This document shows, piece by piece, positions 1-7,764 of a stretch of DNA of 18,608 nucleotides. The notes beneath the pieces are model-generated. The model searched no databases. It had not been told where the DNA came from and worked only from the letters and a program-made list of their open reading frames with translations. Numbering within the stretch: position 1 is the first letter of the stretch; every line of letters starts with the position of its first letter. The stretch is from MVYY01 sp035369865 (GTDB lineage: Bacteria > Bacteroidota > Bacteroidia > Bacteroidales > Paludibacteraceae). Made by a program: the position numbers and the translations under genes. The stretch covers positions 1-18,608 of the forward strand of contig DAOOVG010000042.1 in assembly GCA_035369865.1 (NCBI GenBank), in the 5' to 3' direction.

Positions 1-113
1 CTATATTTTTCGGTTACTATTCCGTTCTTCATTACATAAATTGAATCATTCTCTGCTTGGGTTATTCCAAAAAATACACTCAAAACAAAAAATATTAAGG
101 ATAATTTTTTCAT
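1..113 (-). CDS. N-terminus of an exported protein, cut by window edge
   Basis: An ATG at 113-111 opens a frame that runs without a stop to base 1; 37 complete codons are visible and the rest lies outside the window. The first 20 or so residues (MKKLSLIFFVLSVFFGITQA) form a typical Sec signal peptide: two lysines, a hydrophobic core and an A-x-A-like end before E. The mature part begins NDSIYVMKNGIVTEKY. As I recall, a DSIYVMKNG-like strand is common at the N-terminus of secreted Bacteroidales proteins of unknown role, and it resembles the repeated strand in the protein just upstream. The gap to that gene's stop codon is only 12 bases, so the two are probably co-transcribed. Nothing visible allows a functional call. 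Confidence 0.6.
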   Translation of the reverse strand, partial: MKKLSLIFFVLSVFFGITQAENDSIYVMKNGIVTEKY

Positions 114-125
114 AATTTCTTTCTT

Positions 126-632
126 TTATAATTTGTTAAATTTAATGGTTTTAACACCTGCTTCAGTGCTTATTTTACAAATATATAAGCCTTTTGGTAA
201 ACCTGATACTTCTACTTGAAAAGCATCCTGTTTACAGCAAATAGTTTCACTGTGCACAATGCTTCCATTTAAGGAAATGATTTGAATGATTCCTGATGAT
301 ACCTCAGAAGGCAATTGAATATTTAATACATTCTCCACAGGATTCGGAAACAATAAAACTTTTCCTTCTTCAGCCAATGGCTTTACTTCCGTTGAAATGT
401 CAACAAAACTCATACAGCGAATATTGTTTAACAGATAACTATCTGAACTACCTGTTTTTTTGTTTACTACCAAATTACTTGAAGAAAAGGTGATTTTTCT
501 AATATCCTGTAAAACGTAAGAAACTTTAGTCCCACTTTTTTGATTGATGTATACTTTTTGCTGCGCTGGTAATACCGTTGCTAACAAAAAACTCATCAAC
601 AATAAATTGATTTTTAATAACTTCTTTTTCAT
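126..632 (-). CDS. Small T9SS type A sorting domain protein
   Basis: This 168-residue protein has a signal peptide (residues 1-23, ending LPAQ) and a C-terminal T9SS type A sorting domain from about residue 93 (FPNPVENVLNIQLP) to the end (GLYICKISTEAGVKTIKFNKL-type tail). By family knowledge it should cross the inner membrane by Sec and be secreted or surface-anchored by T9SS. The 60 residues between hold two copies of a short motif, K-x-G-x-x-x-S-Y-x-L-x-x-I-R-x-(I/M)-(T/S)-F, at about 32-50 and 59-77. There is no enzymatic domain; the passenger is too short for most catalytic folds. It may be an adhesin-like or scaffold protein. It starts at ATG 632 and is followed after 12 bases by another exported protein. 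The T9SS call is secure; the role is unknown. Confidence 0.8.
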   Translation of the reverse strand: MKKKLLKINLLLMSFLLATVLPAQQKVYINQKSGTKVSYVLQDIRKITFSSSNLVVNKKTGSSDSYLLNNIRCMSFVDISTEVKPLAEEGKVLLFPNPVENVLNIQLPSEVSSGIIQIISLNGSIVHSETICCKQDAFQVEVSGLPKGLYICKISTEAGVKTIKFNKL

Positions 633-748
633 GCCTTAATCTTTTATTTGTTAAAATTAGAATTATATCGTTTTTAACATTTCGTCATTTTTATCTTAAT
701 TACAAAATCATCTTTCACACTTATTTTATAAAAAGATTTCAAAGATTT

Positions 749-1870
749 CTATTTTCCCAGCATTGATTTAAAATGTGAGTTTATAATATTCCAACAACTA
801 TCTGTTATATTTTCATATTGAAAAATAATTACTCCATGGGCGCCTCCTTCAAAAGCATAGTTTATTTGTTCCTTCATTTCAGTAGTTGATACTCCATCGA
901 ATGCTTGAAGTCCAGCAGCAATTTTACATGTTGGAACAACCCGCGTAATGGCATTTGAAGTGATAGACTTCAACCAATTGGTATTTTTATTATAGCTTTT
1001 AAAATAGGACATTGGAGCAATCATATCCAGCCAAGTTGAATGTAAAGCATAATTTTGTGCGTAATAAACATCGCCATAATTTGGATCTTCAGCACTTTCT
1101 GGCATAAAGGCAGCAGTTAATTCAAGAGTTGGTTTTACCTTTTCTATAATATCTCTGATAGCCGAAATATAATTTGAAATCACATTTTTTCTCATAGTTA
1201 CCCATGCGACAACATCTTTATCCTGTTGTAAATATAAGTTAACAAAACCCTTCTCCTTAGCACTATATACATAATCTTTCTCTGTATTGAAAAAATTCAA
1301 CAAACGCGTAGTATCACAACCTAACGAAGCAGCCTTTTTTAAAGAAAAAGGATCAAAAGAATACACCATATGACTATATCTGATATAGTCGAGATGAATC
1401 CCATCACAATTGAAATTGTTTACAAAATATCCAATATTACGCAGGACATATTCTTTATATCCCGGATAAAGAGGATTTACCCACCAGGTGGTATCCATTT
1501 GATATGGTTTGACACTTATCTTTGGATTAGGGCAATGGTAAACGTGAGCATCTGGATGGGAAGTTACATATACTTTGTCCTGAAACACACAATACCATAA
1601 ATGAACTTTTATAGCTTTGGAATGTGCTTGAGTAATAAAGTTAGTTAAAATTGTCGGGTTAGTTTTTGTACCTCCTGTCCCTTTAACCAACAAATAAACA
1701 TTATTTATATAATTATCAGCCAGTTTATTCACAATAGATGAAATATTTTCACTATTTAAAGAACTTCCATACATCCAACATCCTCTTATATGTTCTTCAC
1801 CTGACATTTGAAAATCATATACAAATAACCAAATTCCTATAAATATAAATTTTACAATTTTTTGTTTCAT
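749..1870 (-). CDS. Putative GHL10-like glycoside hydrolase, lacks T9SS domain
   Basis: A secreted TIM-barrel-like protein, paralogous to the genes at 2003-3400, 6262-7683 and 7765-9162 and closest to the first, which it matches almost throughout. I use the ATG at 1870 (373 residues); a GTG two codons upstream is also open. After a signal peptide/anchor of about 22 residues come HLWYCVFQD, VYHCPNP, GIHLDYIRY (D161) and TAAFMPES (E258). The DGIHLDYIRY strand resembles the conserved acidic strand of GHL10/DUF4015 putative glycoside hydrolases; D161 and E258 are my candidates for catalytic acids. The protein stops at FKSMLGK, exactly where the paralogues continue into their T9SS sorting domain, so it may stay periplasmic or membrane-tethered. 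A Bacteroidota-type promoter lies just upstream at 1915-1947. Substrate unknown; family assignment rests on motif recall. Confidence 0.62.
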   Translation of the reverse strand: MKQKIVKFIFIGIWLFVYDFQMSGEEHIRGCWMYGSSLNSENISSIVNKLADNYINNVYLLVKGTGGTKTNPTILTNFITQAHSKAIKVHLWYCVFQDKVYVTSHPDAHVYHCPNPKISVKPYQMDTTWWVNPLYPGYKEYVLRNIGYFVNNFNCDGIHLDYIRYSHMVYSFDPFSLKKAASLGCDTTRLLNFFNTEKDYVYSAKEKGFVNLYLQQDKDVVAWVTMRKNVISNYISAIRDIIEKVKPTLELTAAFMPESAEDPNYGDVYYAQNYALHSTWLDMIAPMSYFKSYNKNTNWLKSITSNAITRVVPTCKIAAGLQAFDGVSTTEMKEQINYAFEGGAHGVIIFQYENITDSCWNIINSHFKSMLGK

Positions 1871-1914
1871 TTTCACTACTGAAAGTATTTAATTTTTTAC
1901 GATAAGAGATCGTT

Positions 1915-1947
1915 CAAAAATATATCACATTTTTTTTGTTTCTCAAA
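1915..1947 (-). promoter_or_regulatory. Bacteroidota-type promoter for the 749-1870 gene
   Basis: On the minus strand a TTTG (1947-1944) is followed after 21 bases by TATTTTTG (1922-1915), matching the Bacteroidota sigma-70 consensus TTTG / TAnnTTTG at about -33/-7. The transcription start would fall near 1908, giving a leader of about 35-40 bases before the ATG at 1870. It lies in the 132-base gap after the upstream paralogue, so the downstream gene may be transcribed independently. The region is AT-rich, so a chance match is possible. Confidence 0.5.
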
Positions 1948-2002
1948 TGATTTTTAAAATATTTTCACTTCTATATCACTAACTTCATAAGTTAAGCAAT
2001 AA

Positions 2003-3400
2003 CTATCTCATCAATATCATTTTTTTTGTAGCTTTCAACCCATCCATTTCTAAAGAATAAAAATAAATGCCATCAGATAGCCCATTCCCATTAAAATTAA
2101 CATTATAAAAATCTGGAGACATATTTTGATTAATCAAAGTCATTATTTTCTTTCCCATTGCATCATATACAGTAAGTGAAACCTCACAAGGTTTTGCTAC
2201 TTGAAATTTAATAACCGTACTTGAACTAAATGGATTAGGATAATTCTCCAACTTGAAAAAATCAGCAGAAACATTTGTTACAGCAGATAATGACTGGAAA
2301 CGATTTTTGATAACATTCCACTTATTATTATCCGTTATATCTTCATACTTGAAAATAAGTACACCATGTGATCCTCCTTCGAGAGCATATACGATTTGTT
2401 CATCCAATTCTGTTGCAGTGACACCACCAAAAGCTTGGAGACCAGCAGTAATTTTACATGTCGATACAACCCGATCGATGGCATTTGAAGTTATTGATTG
2501 CAACCAACTGGTAGGTTGGTCGTAACTTTTAAAATAAGACATAGGAGCAATCATATCTAACCACGTAGAATGTAAGGTATAATTCTGGGCATAATGTACA
2601 TCAGAAGAATTAGGATTTCCAACACCTTCAGGCATAAAAGCTGCTGTTAATTTAATCCCAGGTTTTACCTTTTCTATGGTATCTCTGATAGCAGATATAT
2701 AATCTGAAATGGCATCTTTCCTCATGTTTACCCATTTTACAACATCAGAATCTTTCTGTGAATATAAATTTACAAAACCACTTCCTACTGCGTATATCTG
2801 ATAATTTAACGAAGTATTAAAAAAACTCAAAAGGCGTGTAGTATCACACCCTAAATCTGCCGCTTTCTTTAAAGAATAAGAGTCAAAGGAATACACCAAG
2901 TGACCATATCTGATATAATCAAGATGAATACCATCACAATCAAAATTATTTAAGAAATAACCAATATTGTTCAACACATATTCTTTATATCCTGGATAAA
3001 GTGGATTAACATACGATTCGCTATCCATTCGATAAGGTCTGTTATATCCTGCAGCTGGATTTGGACAATGGTAAACACGCGCATCGGGATGTGATATTAA
3101 ATAAACATTATCCTGAAATACACAATACCACAAATGTACTTTAATAGATTTAGCATGCGCTTGAGTTATAAAATTAGTTAAGATGGTTGGATCAGTTTTG
3201 GTTCCATTCGTACCTTTTACTAAAAGATAAACCTCATTAGCGTAATTATCTGACAATTTATTTACAATAGAGGTAATATTTGAATTTGTTAATGAACTCC
3301 CCCACATCCAAAATCCTCGCGTTGGTGTATTTGCGAATAGCTGATATTGAAATAAAGCAGCAAATGCAACTACCAAAAATAAAAATTGTGTCTTTTTCAT
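2003..3400 (-). CDS. T9SS-secreted putative GHL10-like glycoside hydrolase
   Basis: A 465-residue exported protein. Residues 1-23 are a signal peptide (cleavage near LFA-N). Residues about 28-372 form the putative hydrolase barrel, with HLWYCVFQD at 89-97, YHCPNP at 110-115, GIHLDYIRY at 157-165 (D161) and AFMPE at 254-258 (E258). The region from ENYPNPF (about 385) to KKMILMR is a T9SS type A sorting domain, so the protein should reach the cell surface or medium. Family knowledge: GHL10/DUF4015-like barrels are predicted glycan hydrolases, and the acidic residues on the IHLDYIRY strand and the later AFMPE strand are good catalytic candidates, but this is inference. The gene begins 40 bases after the Ntn-hydrolase gene ends and is probably co-transcribed with it. 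It is the closest relative of the 749-1870 gene. Confidence 0.68.
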   Translation of the reverse strand: MKKTQFLFLVVAFAALFQYQLFANTPTRGFWMWGSSLTNSNITSIVNKLSDNYANEVYLLVKGTNGTKTDPTILTNFITQAHAKSIKVHLWYCVFQDNVYLISHPDARVYHCPNPAAGYNRPYRMDSESYVNPLYPGYKEYVLNNIGYFLNNFDCDGIHLDYIRYGHLVYSFDSYSLKKAADLGCDTTRLLSFFNTSLNYQIYAVGSGFVNLYSQKDSDVVKWVNMRKDAISDYISAIRDTIEKVKPGIKLTAAFMPEGVGNPNSSDVHYAQNYTLHSTWLDMIAPMSYFKSYDQPTSWLQSITSNAIDRVVSTCKITAGLQAFGGVTATELDEQIVYALEGGSHGVLIFKYEDITDNNKWNVIKNRFQSLSAVTNVSADFFKLENYPNPFSSSTVIKFQVAKPCEVSLTVYDAMGKKIMTLINQNMSPDFYNVNFNGNGLSDGIYFYSLEMDGLKATKKMILMR

Positions 3401-3440
3401 ACTATTTAATTTGATTCACATTATTAATTTATTATATTTT

Positions 3441-4913
3441 TTAGTTTTTAATTATCTTCCGCCATATTGTCTTCTCTTCGTCATATATTTGTAAAATATA
3501 GATGCCTGTCAAAAAAAAATCAATATTAATTTCATTGATACCATTCATCAAATAGTTTTGTGTCAAACACTCGCCTAAAATATTAAAAACTTTCATTTTT
3601 AATTTTTTTTCTTCTCCACAATCGATGTATATCTTACCATTTGAAGGATTAGGATATATTTTTATTGATTTATTAATATTAATGATAAGTGGAGTAACAA
3701 CAGGATTTTCTAATGCACGTTTACATTTTTGTAACTCTCCTAAGACTCTGTTAGCACAATTTGCTTCATAAGTTAACATCGAATTTACGGGCAAAACAGG
3801 CAGTGAACGAATACTATCTAAATATTTCTTTGATCTTAGCAAAACGGAATCTTCGATATGAAACAACAAAGACCATAAGCCACCACCTTGACCATTGCTT
3901 AATTTAAAAGAATTAATATAATCAGTAAAAGAAGAATTATCAAACAATAAATCTCTTATTTGCAGTGCTTCATCACATAAAGCGGAAGTATTGGAGTTTT
4001 CTCTTACTTCAATTGGTGTATTCCCCACTGGCCATAAGGGGAAAGCTATGCTTGTTGCTGGCTGCCCCAGTATTGTCCACATAGTACTTAATCGTCCATT
4101 TTCTGATGGCTTCACGCCTTGAATAACGGTTGCTGATACAGAAGAAGTACGACAAATGCTTTTTTCACAATAAATGTAGCCATAAGGAACGCCACCTGCC
4201 CAAATTCCTTCATAAGGAACATTCACGGGATTACTATTATCATCTGAAAAATCACGCATCTGATATCTTAGAATGCTTTTAAAATTAAGTGAATCGCCCT
4301 GCCAGAAATTATTAATGAGGGTATTGGATCGATTATATCTTTCAATGCCAGTTGTTCCTCCTCCCCTGATAGAAAAATTGGTTCTTATAATATAAGGAGT
4401 TGAACCTGTAGCGGCAAATTTATAATAAACACTTCCCCCTGTTTCAAAAATAGCAGCAGCACCAGTGGTATCCATTACGGCAAAATTTGCGCATGTAGAG
4501 CGTCCTGTTTTATTGGTACTTTTCAAATAATTTTCAAATTCAGTTACTGTTTTACAACTCCCAAGTACAGTCTTCATCAATGCTCCATTACCAATTCCTT
4601 GTTTATTAGTAGGCAAATCAGAAATAGCAGAATTAATAATCGCAAAACCATGTTCATTGACTCCCATCCAAGCTGATCCAGTATCTTCTGCATTTGCTAC
4701 ATAGAGAAATTTATAAGTGGTACCTGTTTCATATTTTACTGTGTTATTTGGTGCAGAAATGTAGTCGCGTGTTTTCCACAATAGTGGTCTTCCATCAGAG
4801 GTGGCACTTCCCAAGGCCACACCAATGGTACACTCTTCTTGCCCTTTTAAAGGTATACCTTGAAAAAGACAAAACATTAAAAAAATAAATATATATTTTA
4901 ACTTCTCTTTCAT
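3441..4913 (-). CDS. Secreted C45-family Ntn-hydrolase/acyltransferase with T9SS domain
   Basis: This 490-residue protein has a signal peptide (1-24, ending LKG-Q) followed at once by CTIGVALGSATSDGRPLLWK, which starts at Cys28. A cysteine followed by a D-G-R/K-P-L-x-x-K/R-x-R-D strand is the signature of the C45 (acyl-CoA:6-aminopenicillanic acid acyltransferase-like) Ntn-hydrolases, where the Cys becomes the catalytic N-terminal nucleophile. Later family-like segments are WMGVNEHGFAIINSA (about 82-96), CANFAVMD (about 141-148) and YIIRTNFS (about 173-180). Residues from about 415 (KIYPNPSNGKIYI) to the end are a T9SS type A sorting domain. Relatives cleave or transfer amide-linked acyl groups; the substrate here is unknown. 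It lies 99 bases downstream of the membrane acyltransferase gene and 40 bases upstream of a putative glycoside hydrolase, suggesting related tasks. Confidence 0.75.
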   Translation of the reverse strand: MKEKLKYIFIFLMFCLFQGIPLKGQEECTIGVALGSATSDGRPLLWKTRDYISAPNNTVKYETGTTYKFLYVANAEDTGSAWMGVNEHGFAIINSAISDLPTNKQGIGNGALMKTVLGSCKTVTEFENYLKSTNKTGRSTCANFAVMDTTGAAAIFETGGSVYYKFAATGSTPYIIRTNFSIRGGGTTGIERYNRSNTLINNFWQGDSLNFKSILRYQMRDFSDDNSNPVNVPYEGIWAGGVPYGYIYCEKSICRTSSVSATVIQGVKPSENGRLSTMWTILGQPATSIAFPLWPVGNTPIEVRENSNTSALCDEALQIRDLLFDNSSFTDYINSFKLSNGQGGGLWSLLFHIEDSVLLRSKKYLDSIRSLPVLPVNSMLTYEANCANRVLGELQKCKRALENPVVTPLIININKSIKIYPNPSNGKIYIDCGEEKKLKMKVFNILGECLTQNYLMNGINEINIDFFLTGIYILQIYDEEKTIWRKIIKN

Positions 4914-5012
4914 TTTAGTTAAATGAGCTTATTTAAAGTACTTTTATTTAACCTCTGGAAAATTCTACTCCTTAATAAGATTAAAATCAAATTAATCCTC
5001 TACTTTAACAAA

Positions 5013-6131
5013 TCATATTTTTATAAAAACCTTTTTTTGATACAACCAATAACATATGTACCACAAAAAAACCCAGACCACTATATCTGTCATTATTTTA
5101 AAAGTAAGATGACCTCCACACTCAAAAAGAGCTTTTGTAAAAGGAACACAAATATTCCTCAAAAATTCAGCCCCTCCAATAGAGAAAAAAAGATAAATAA
5201 ATATGCAATTCATGCCTACTATGACAAAGAAAGAAGAACCTTTGACAAATATTTTTTTAATATCAATCAGCCAGTAACAAAAACAAAAAGCAAGAATTGT
5301 CCAACCACCGCTAACCAGAACAAAGGAAGAAGTAGCAATTCTCTTTATAATAGGAGTAATATTGGAAAAATCAATCGCATAACCTACTAATAAACATATC
5401 AAGCCAGCGATTGCCATACTCCAAATTTTTCTTTTTGCTGACTTTTTACTCATTAAAAGCTGGCCGCAAAGAACGCCCCATACAGTATGTGCCGTAGTAG
5501 GTATAGCATTTATTGTTGCCCAACGACTCGTTCTATCAACACCTTCGATTTTATTATTTACCCATGCACCAAGGTTGTGATAAGGTTCCCACGGTTGATT
5601 GAATCCTGCAACAAGAAAAAAACGATAAGCCAAATCAGTCACTAAAAGAAGTACAATTGTAAAACCTATTTGAAAGGAGACACTTTTATTCCTTATTAAA
5701 TAAGCTAATAAATAAGCTACTCCTAATTGGCAAAGAACATTTTGGAATCTATAGACGATTCGTCCTGCATCGATGCAATAAATTGCCCAACCACATAAAA
5801 ATAAGATAATAGACCGTTGAATGGCATGTTTAGTAAGCTCTCTATTTGATTGTCCTTTCTTTAATCTGCTTGCAACTGAAAAGGGAATCGCTACTCCCAC
5901 AATAAACATAAAAAATGGCTGAATTAAATCCCAAAAATACAAACCATGCCATGGGTGATGATCAAGGTGAATGCTTATAAATTGCATTATGCTACTATTA
6001 ATCTCTCCAATATGTTTATAAAGACCTGTGCTTTCACCCATGAGAAGAAACATAGTAAAACCACGAAAAAAATCTACGGATTTTACTCTGTCGAGAACTG
6101 GTTTATTTGTTTGATTGAGATCGTTTTCCAT
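5013..6131 (-). CDS. HGSNAT/NagX-like (DUF5009) transmembrane acyltransferase
   Basis: A 372-residue polytopic inner-membrane protein with roughly ten hydrophobic helices. The N-terminal RVKSVDFFRGFTMFLL (residues 15-30) and the strongly conserved HHPWHGLYFWDLIQPFFMF stretch (58-76) followed by IVGVAIPFS are the hallmarks of the heparan-alpha-glucosaminide N-acetyltransferase (HGSNAT) family, called DUF5009 or NagX in bacteria. H58 aligns by eye with the histidine of the HASWNG motif in human HGSNAT that accepts the acetyl group. Family role: moving an acetyl group from cytoplasmic acetyl-CoA across the membrane onto an amino sugar on the far side. There is no signal peptide or sorting domain. 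A strong hairpin (6162-6199) separates it from the upstream hydrolase gene, so it probably begins its own transcript, possibly continuing into the Ntn-hydrolase gene. Family call firm; substrate unproven. Confidence 0.82.
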   Translation of the reverse strand: MENDLNQTNKPVLDRVKSVDFFRGFTMFLLMGESTGLYKHIGEINSSIMQFISIHLDHHPWHGLYFWDLIQPFFMFIVGVAIPFSVASRLKKGQSNRELTKHAIQRSIILFLCGWAIYCIDAGRIVYRFQNVLCQLGVAYLLAYLIRNKSVSFQIGFTIVLLLVTDLAYRFFLVAGFNQPWEPYHNLGAWVNNKIEGVDRTSRWATINAIPTTAHTVWGVLCGQLLMSKKSAKRKIWSMAIAGLICLLVGYAIDFSNITPIIKRIATSSFVLVSGGWTILAFCFCYWLIDIKKIFVKGSSFFVIVGMNCIFIYLFFSIGGAEFLRNICVPFTKALFECGGHLTFKIMTDIVVWVFLWYICYWLYQKKVFIKI

Positions 6132-6161
6132 TGATAAGGTGAATTAAACAATAAACCTTAA

Positions 6162-6199
6162 TTATCCGAGACAGTATTTTTCAATACTGTCTCGGATAA
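6162..6199 (-). terminator. Perfect 17-bp hairpin, terminator of the 6262-7683 gene
   Basis: Left arm 6162-6178 and right arm 6183-6199 are perfect reverse complements (17 bp, core ATCCGAGACAGTATT) around a 4-base loop that reads GAAA on the minus strand, a stable GNRA tetraloop. It lies 62 bases beyond the stop of the upstream hydrolase gene and about 30 bases before the acyltransferase start. The minus-strand tail is TTAAGGTTTATTG, T-rich but not an uninterrupted U-run. Efficient termination is likely; a role as an mRNA 3'-end stabiliser or 5' leader structure is an alternative. Confidence 0.8.
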
Positions 6200-6261
6200 A
6201 TCCACAAACAACACAACACTAAATCTTACAATATCTTACCATCAATCACATCACCTCACCT

Positions 6262-7683
6262 CTATTTTACTAACATCATTCTTCTTGTTGTATGGGAGCC
6301 ATCCATCTCCAACTTGTAAAAATAAACTCCGCTGGATAAATCCTTGGCTTCAAAATTCACTTGATAAGTACCTGGTAATTTGTTTTCATTAACTAATGTT
6401 GTAACTTTTCTTCCCACTGCATCATATATCTTTAATGAGACACGGGAAGGTTTTTTAACCTGGAAACTAATTGTTGTTACGGAGCTAAACGGATTGGGAT
6501 AATTTTGATTCAATATTAACACATCGGCAGAAATATCTTCTAACCCTGAAAATGTGCCAAAACGATTTTTAATTATGCTCCAATTAGCAGAATTTTTTAT
6601 ATCATCATATTTATTAACAATTACCCCATCTGAACCACCGTCCAAAGCTTTTCCTATTTGGGTATCTAATGAAGTAGCATCAATTCCTGCATAAGTTTGG
6701 ATAGCGGTAACTACTTTGCAGTTGTTCCCATCTGCCGTAGCAAAACTTTTGGCTGTTGCGGTGAGTGTTTGTATCCAATCCACGGGTTTACCATACGAAA
6801 TAATATAAGCTGTAGGGGTAATTTGATCTAATAGCTTAGCATGGATAGTATAGTCTTGTCCGTAATGAACCCAACCAAAATCTAAACTTGTAGTTTCTGC
6901 ACTTTCTGGCATAAAAAATGCTGATAATTTGAGACCTGGTCTTACATGGTCCATCGTATCCCTTATAGCAGTTAAATATTCAGAAATAACTTCTTTTCTC
7001 ATATCAACCCATTTAACCACATCAGGATCAGGATTTTTTCTATATAAATCAATAAAACCATTATTGTAGGCATAAGTATTATAATTAGCTTCTGTGGTGA
7101 AAAAACTTAACAAATGGGTGGTATCACAACCTAAATCAGCAGCTTTTTTTAAAGACCATGGATCAAAAGAATAAACAAAATGAGTGTAACGAAGATTATC
7201 CAAACAGATTCCGTCACAATCATAAGTTTCAACCAACCAGGCAATATTATCCATTACATAATGCTTATAGCCAGGATACAGCAAATTAACAAAGGGACTA
7301 GCAGAGCTCATGATATAAGGTCTCAAACTAACACCAGGTTTTGGACAATGATAAACATAAGCACCAGGATTTTCAGCAAAATAATAATTATCTGTCAATA
7401 CTATGTACACCAAATTTACTTTTATGTTTTTTTCGTGAGCTCTGGTGATGAAATCGGTTAATTTGTTTTGAGCTGTGAAATCGCCACTTTCACCTTTTAC
7501 CAAAACAAATACTTCATTAACATTATTAGTGGATAAAGTGTCTATCATGCCCTGATTGTTGTCTTTCAGTCGGCTACCACCTATATAAATGCCACCTGTT
7601 TCTGCATGAACTGATAAACTACCTGCAAATAAAAAAACAATTGCAGATAAACAGAAAATGAGTTTTGTAAGATTTGCTTTCAT
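6262..7683 (-). CDS. T9SS-secreted putative GHL10-like glycoside hydrolase (third paralogue)
   Basis: A 473-residue exported protein. Signal peptide 1-27 (ending SVHA-E), putative hydrolase barrel about 29-378, T9SS type A sorting domain from about 394 (NYPNPFSSVTTISF) to the C-terminal RRMMLVK. Compared with the 2003-3400 paralogue the acidic strand reads GICLDNLRY (158-166, D162), and the second candidate acid is kept in FFMPES (E260). YHCPKP (111-116), LYPGYK and LGCDTTHLLSFF are also shared. The tyrosine after the strand's aspartate is replaced by asparagine, so specificity may differ. The next gene upstream, 7765-9162, is its neighbour paralogue 81 bases away with a candidate hairpin between, and a strong terminator follows its stop. 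Barrel family by motif recall; export and sorting are clear. Confidence 0.68.
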   Translation of the reverse strand: MKANLTKLIFCLSAIVFLFAGSLSVHAETGGIYIGGSRLKDNNQGMIDTLSTNNVNEVFVLVKGESGDFTAQNKLTDFITRAHEKNIKVNLVYIVLTDNYYFAENPGAYVYHCPKPGVSLRPYIMSSASPFVNLLYPGYKHYVMDNIAWLVETYDCDGICLDNLRYTHFVYSFDPWSLKKAADLGCDTTHLLSFFTTEANYNTYAYNNGFIDLYRKNPDPDVVKWVDMRKEVISEYLTAIRDTMDHVRPGLKLSAFFMPESAETTSLDFGWVHYGQDYTIHAKLLDQITPTAYIISYGKPVDWIQTLTATAKSFATADGNNCKVVTAIQTYAGIDATSLDTQIGKALDGGSDGVIVNKYDDIKNSANWSIIKNRFGTFSGLEDISADVLILNQNYPNPFSSVTTISFQVKKPSRVSLKIYDAVGRKVTTLVNENKLPGTYQVNFEAKDLSSGVYFYKLEMDGSHTTRRMMLVK

Positions 7684-7710
7684 ACTTTTATTATTTTAAA
7701 GTTAAACTTA

Positions 7711-7748
7711 GGGTGTCCAAAAAATCGTATTCTTATTTTTAAACACCC
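7711..7748 (-). terminator. Candidate hairpin terminator between two paralogues
   Basis: GGGTGT at 7711-7716 pairs with ACACCC at 7743-7748, and after a two-base internal mismatch on each side AAAAAT (7720-7725) pairs with ATTTTT (7735-7740), leaving a 9-base loop. The structure lies 17 bases downstream of the stop at 7765. As I recall, hairpins with a GTCCAAAAA-type A/T inner stem are frequent 3' of Bacteroidota genes. The internal mismatch and lack of a long U-tail make its strength uncertain. Confidence 0.5.
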
Positions 7749-7764
7749 ATTTATTTATTAATAA

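Noticed and set aside
1871..1876. GTG start two codons upstream in the paralogue without sorting domain
   Set aside because: The ATG at 1870 gives the same signal peptide and is the more usual start codon; the difference has no functional consequence.
4826..4850. Lipoprotein reading of Cys28 in the Ntn-hydrolase
   Set aside because: The residues before the cysteine are Q-E-E, not a lipobox, and the sequence after it matches the C45 nucleophile strand.
4979..4997. AT-only-type hairpin GATTAA/TTAATC after the acyltransferase gene
   Set aside because: A 6-bp A/T-rich stem with a 7-base loop and no U-run is too weak to call a terminator.
4923..5390. Plus-strand open frame of 155 codons
   Set aside because: It lies almost wholly antisense to the well-supported membrane acyltransferase gene, has a Lys/Asn/Tyr-rich composition without domain likeness, and is best explained as a shadow of that gene.
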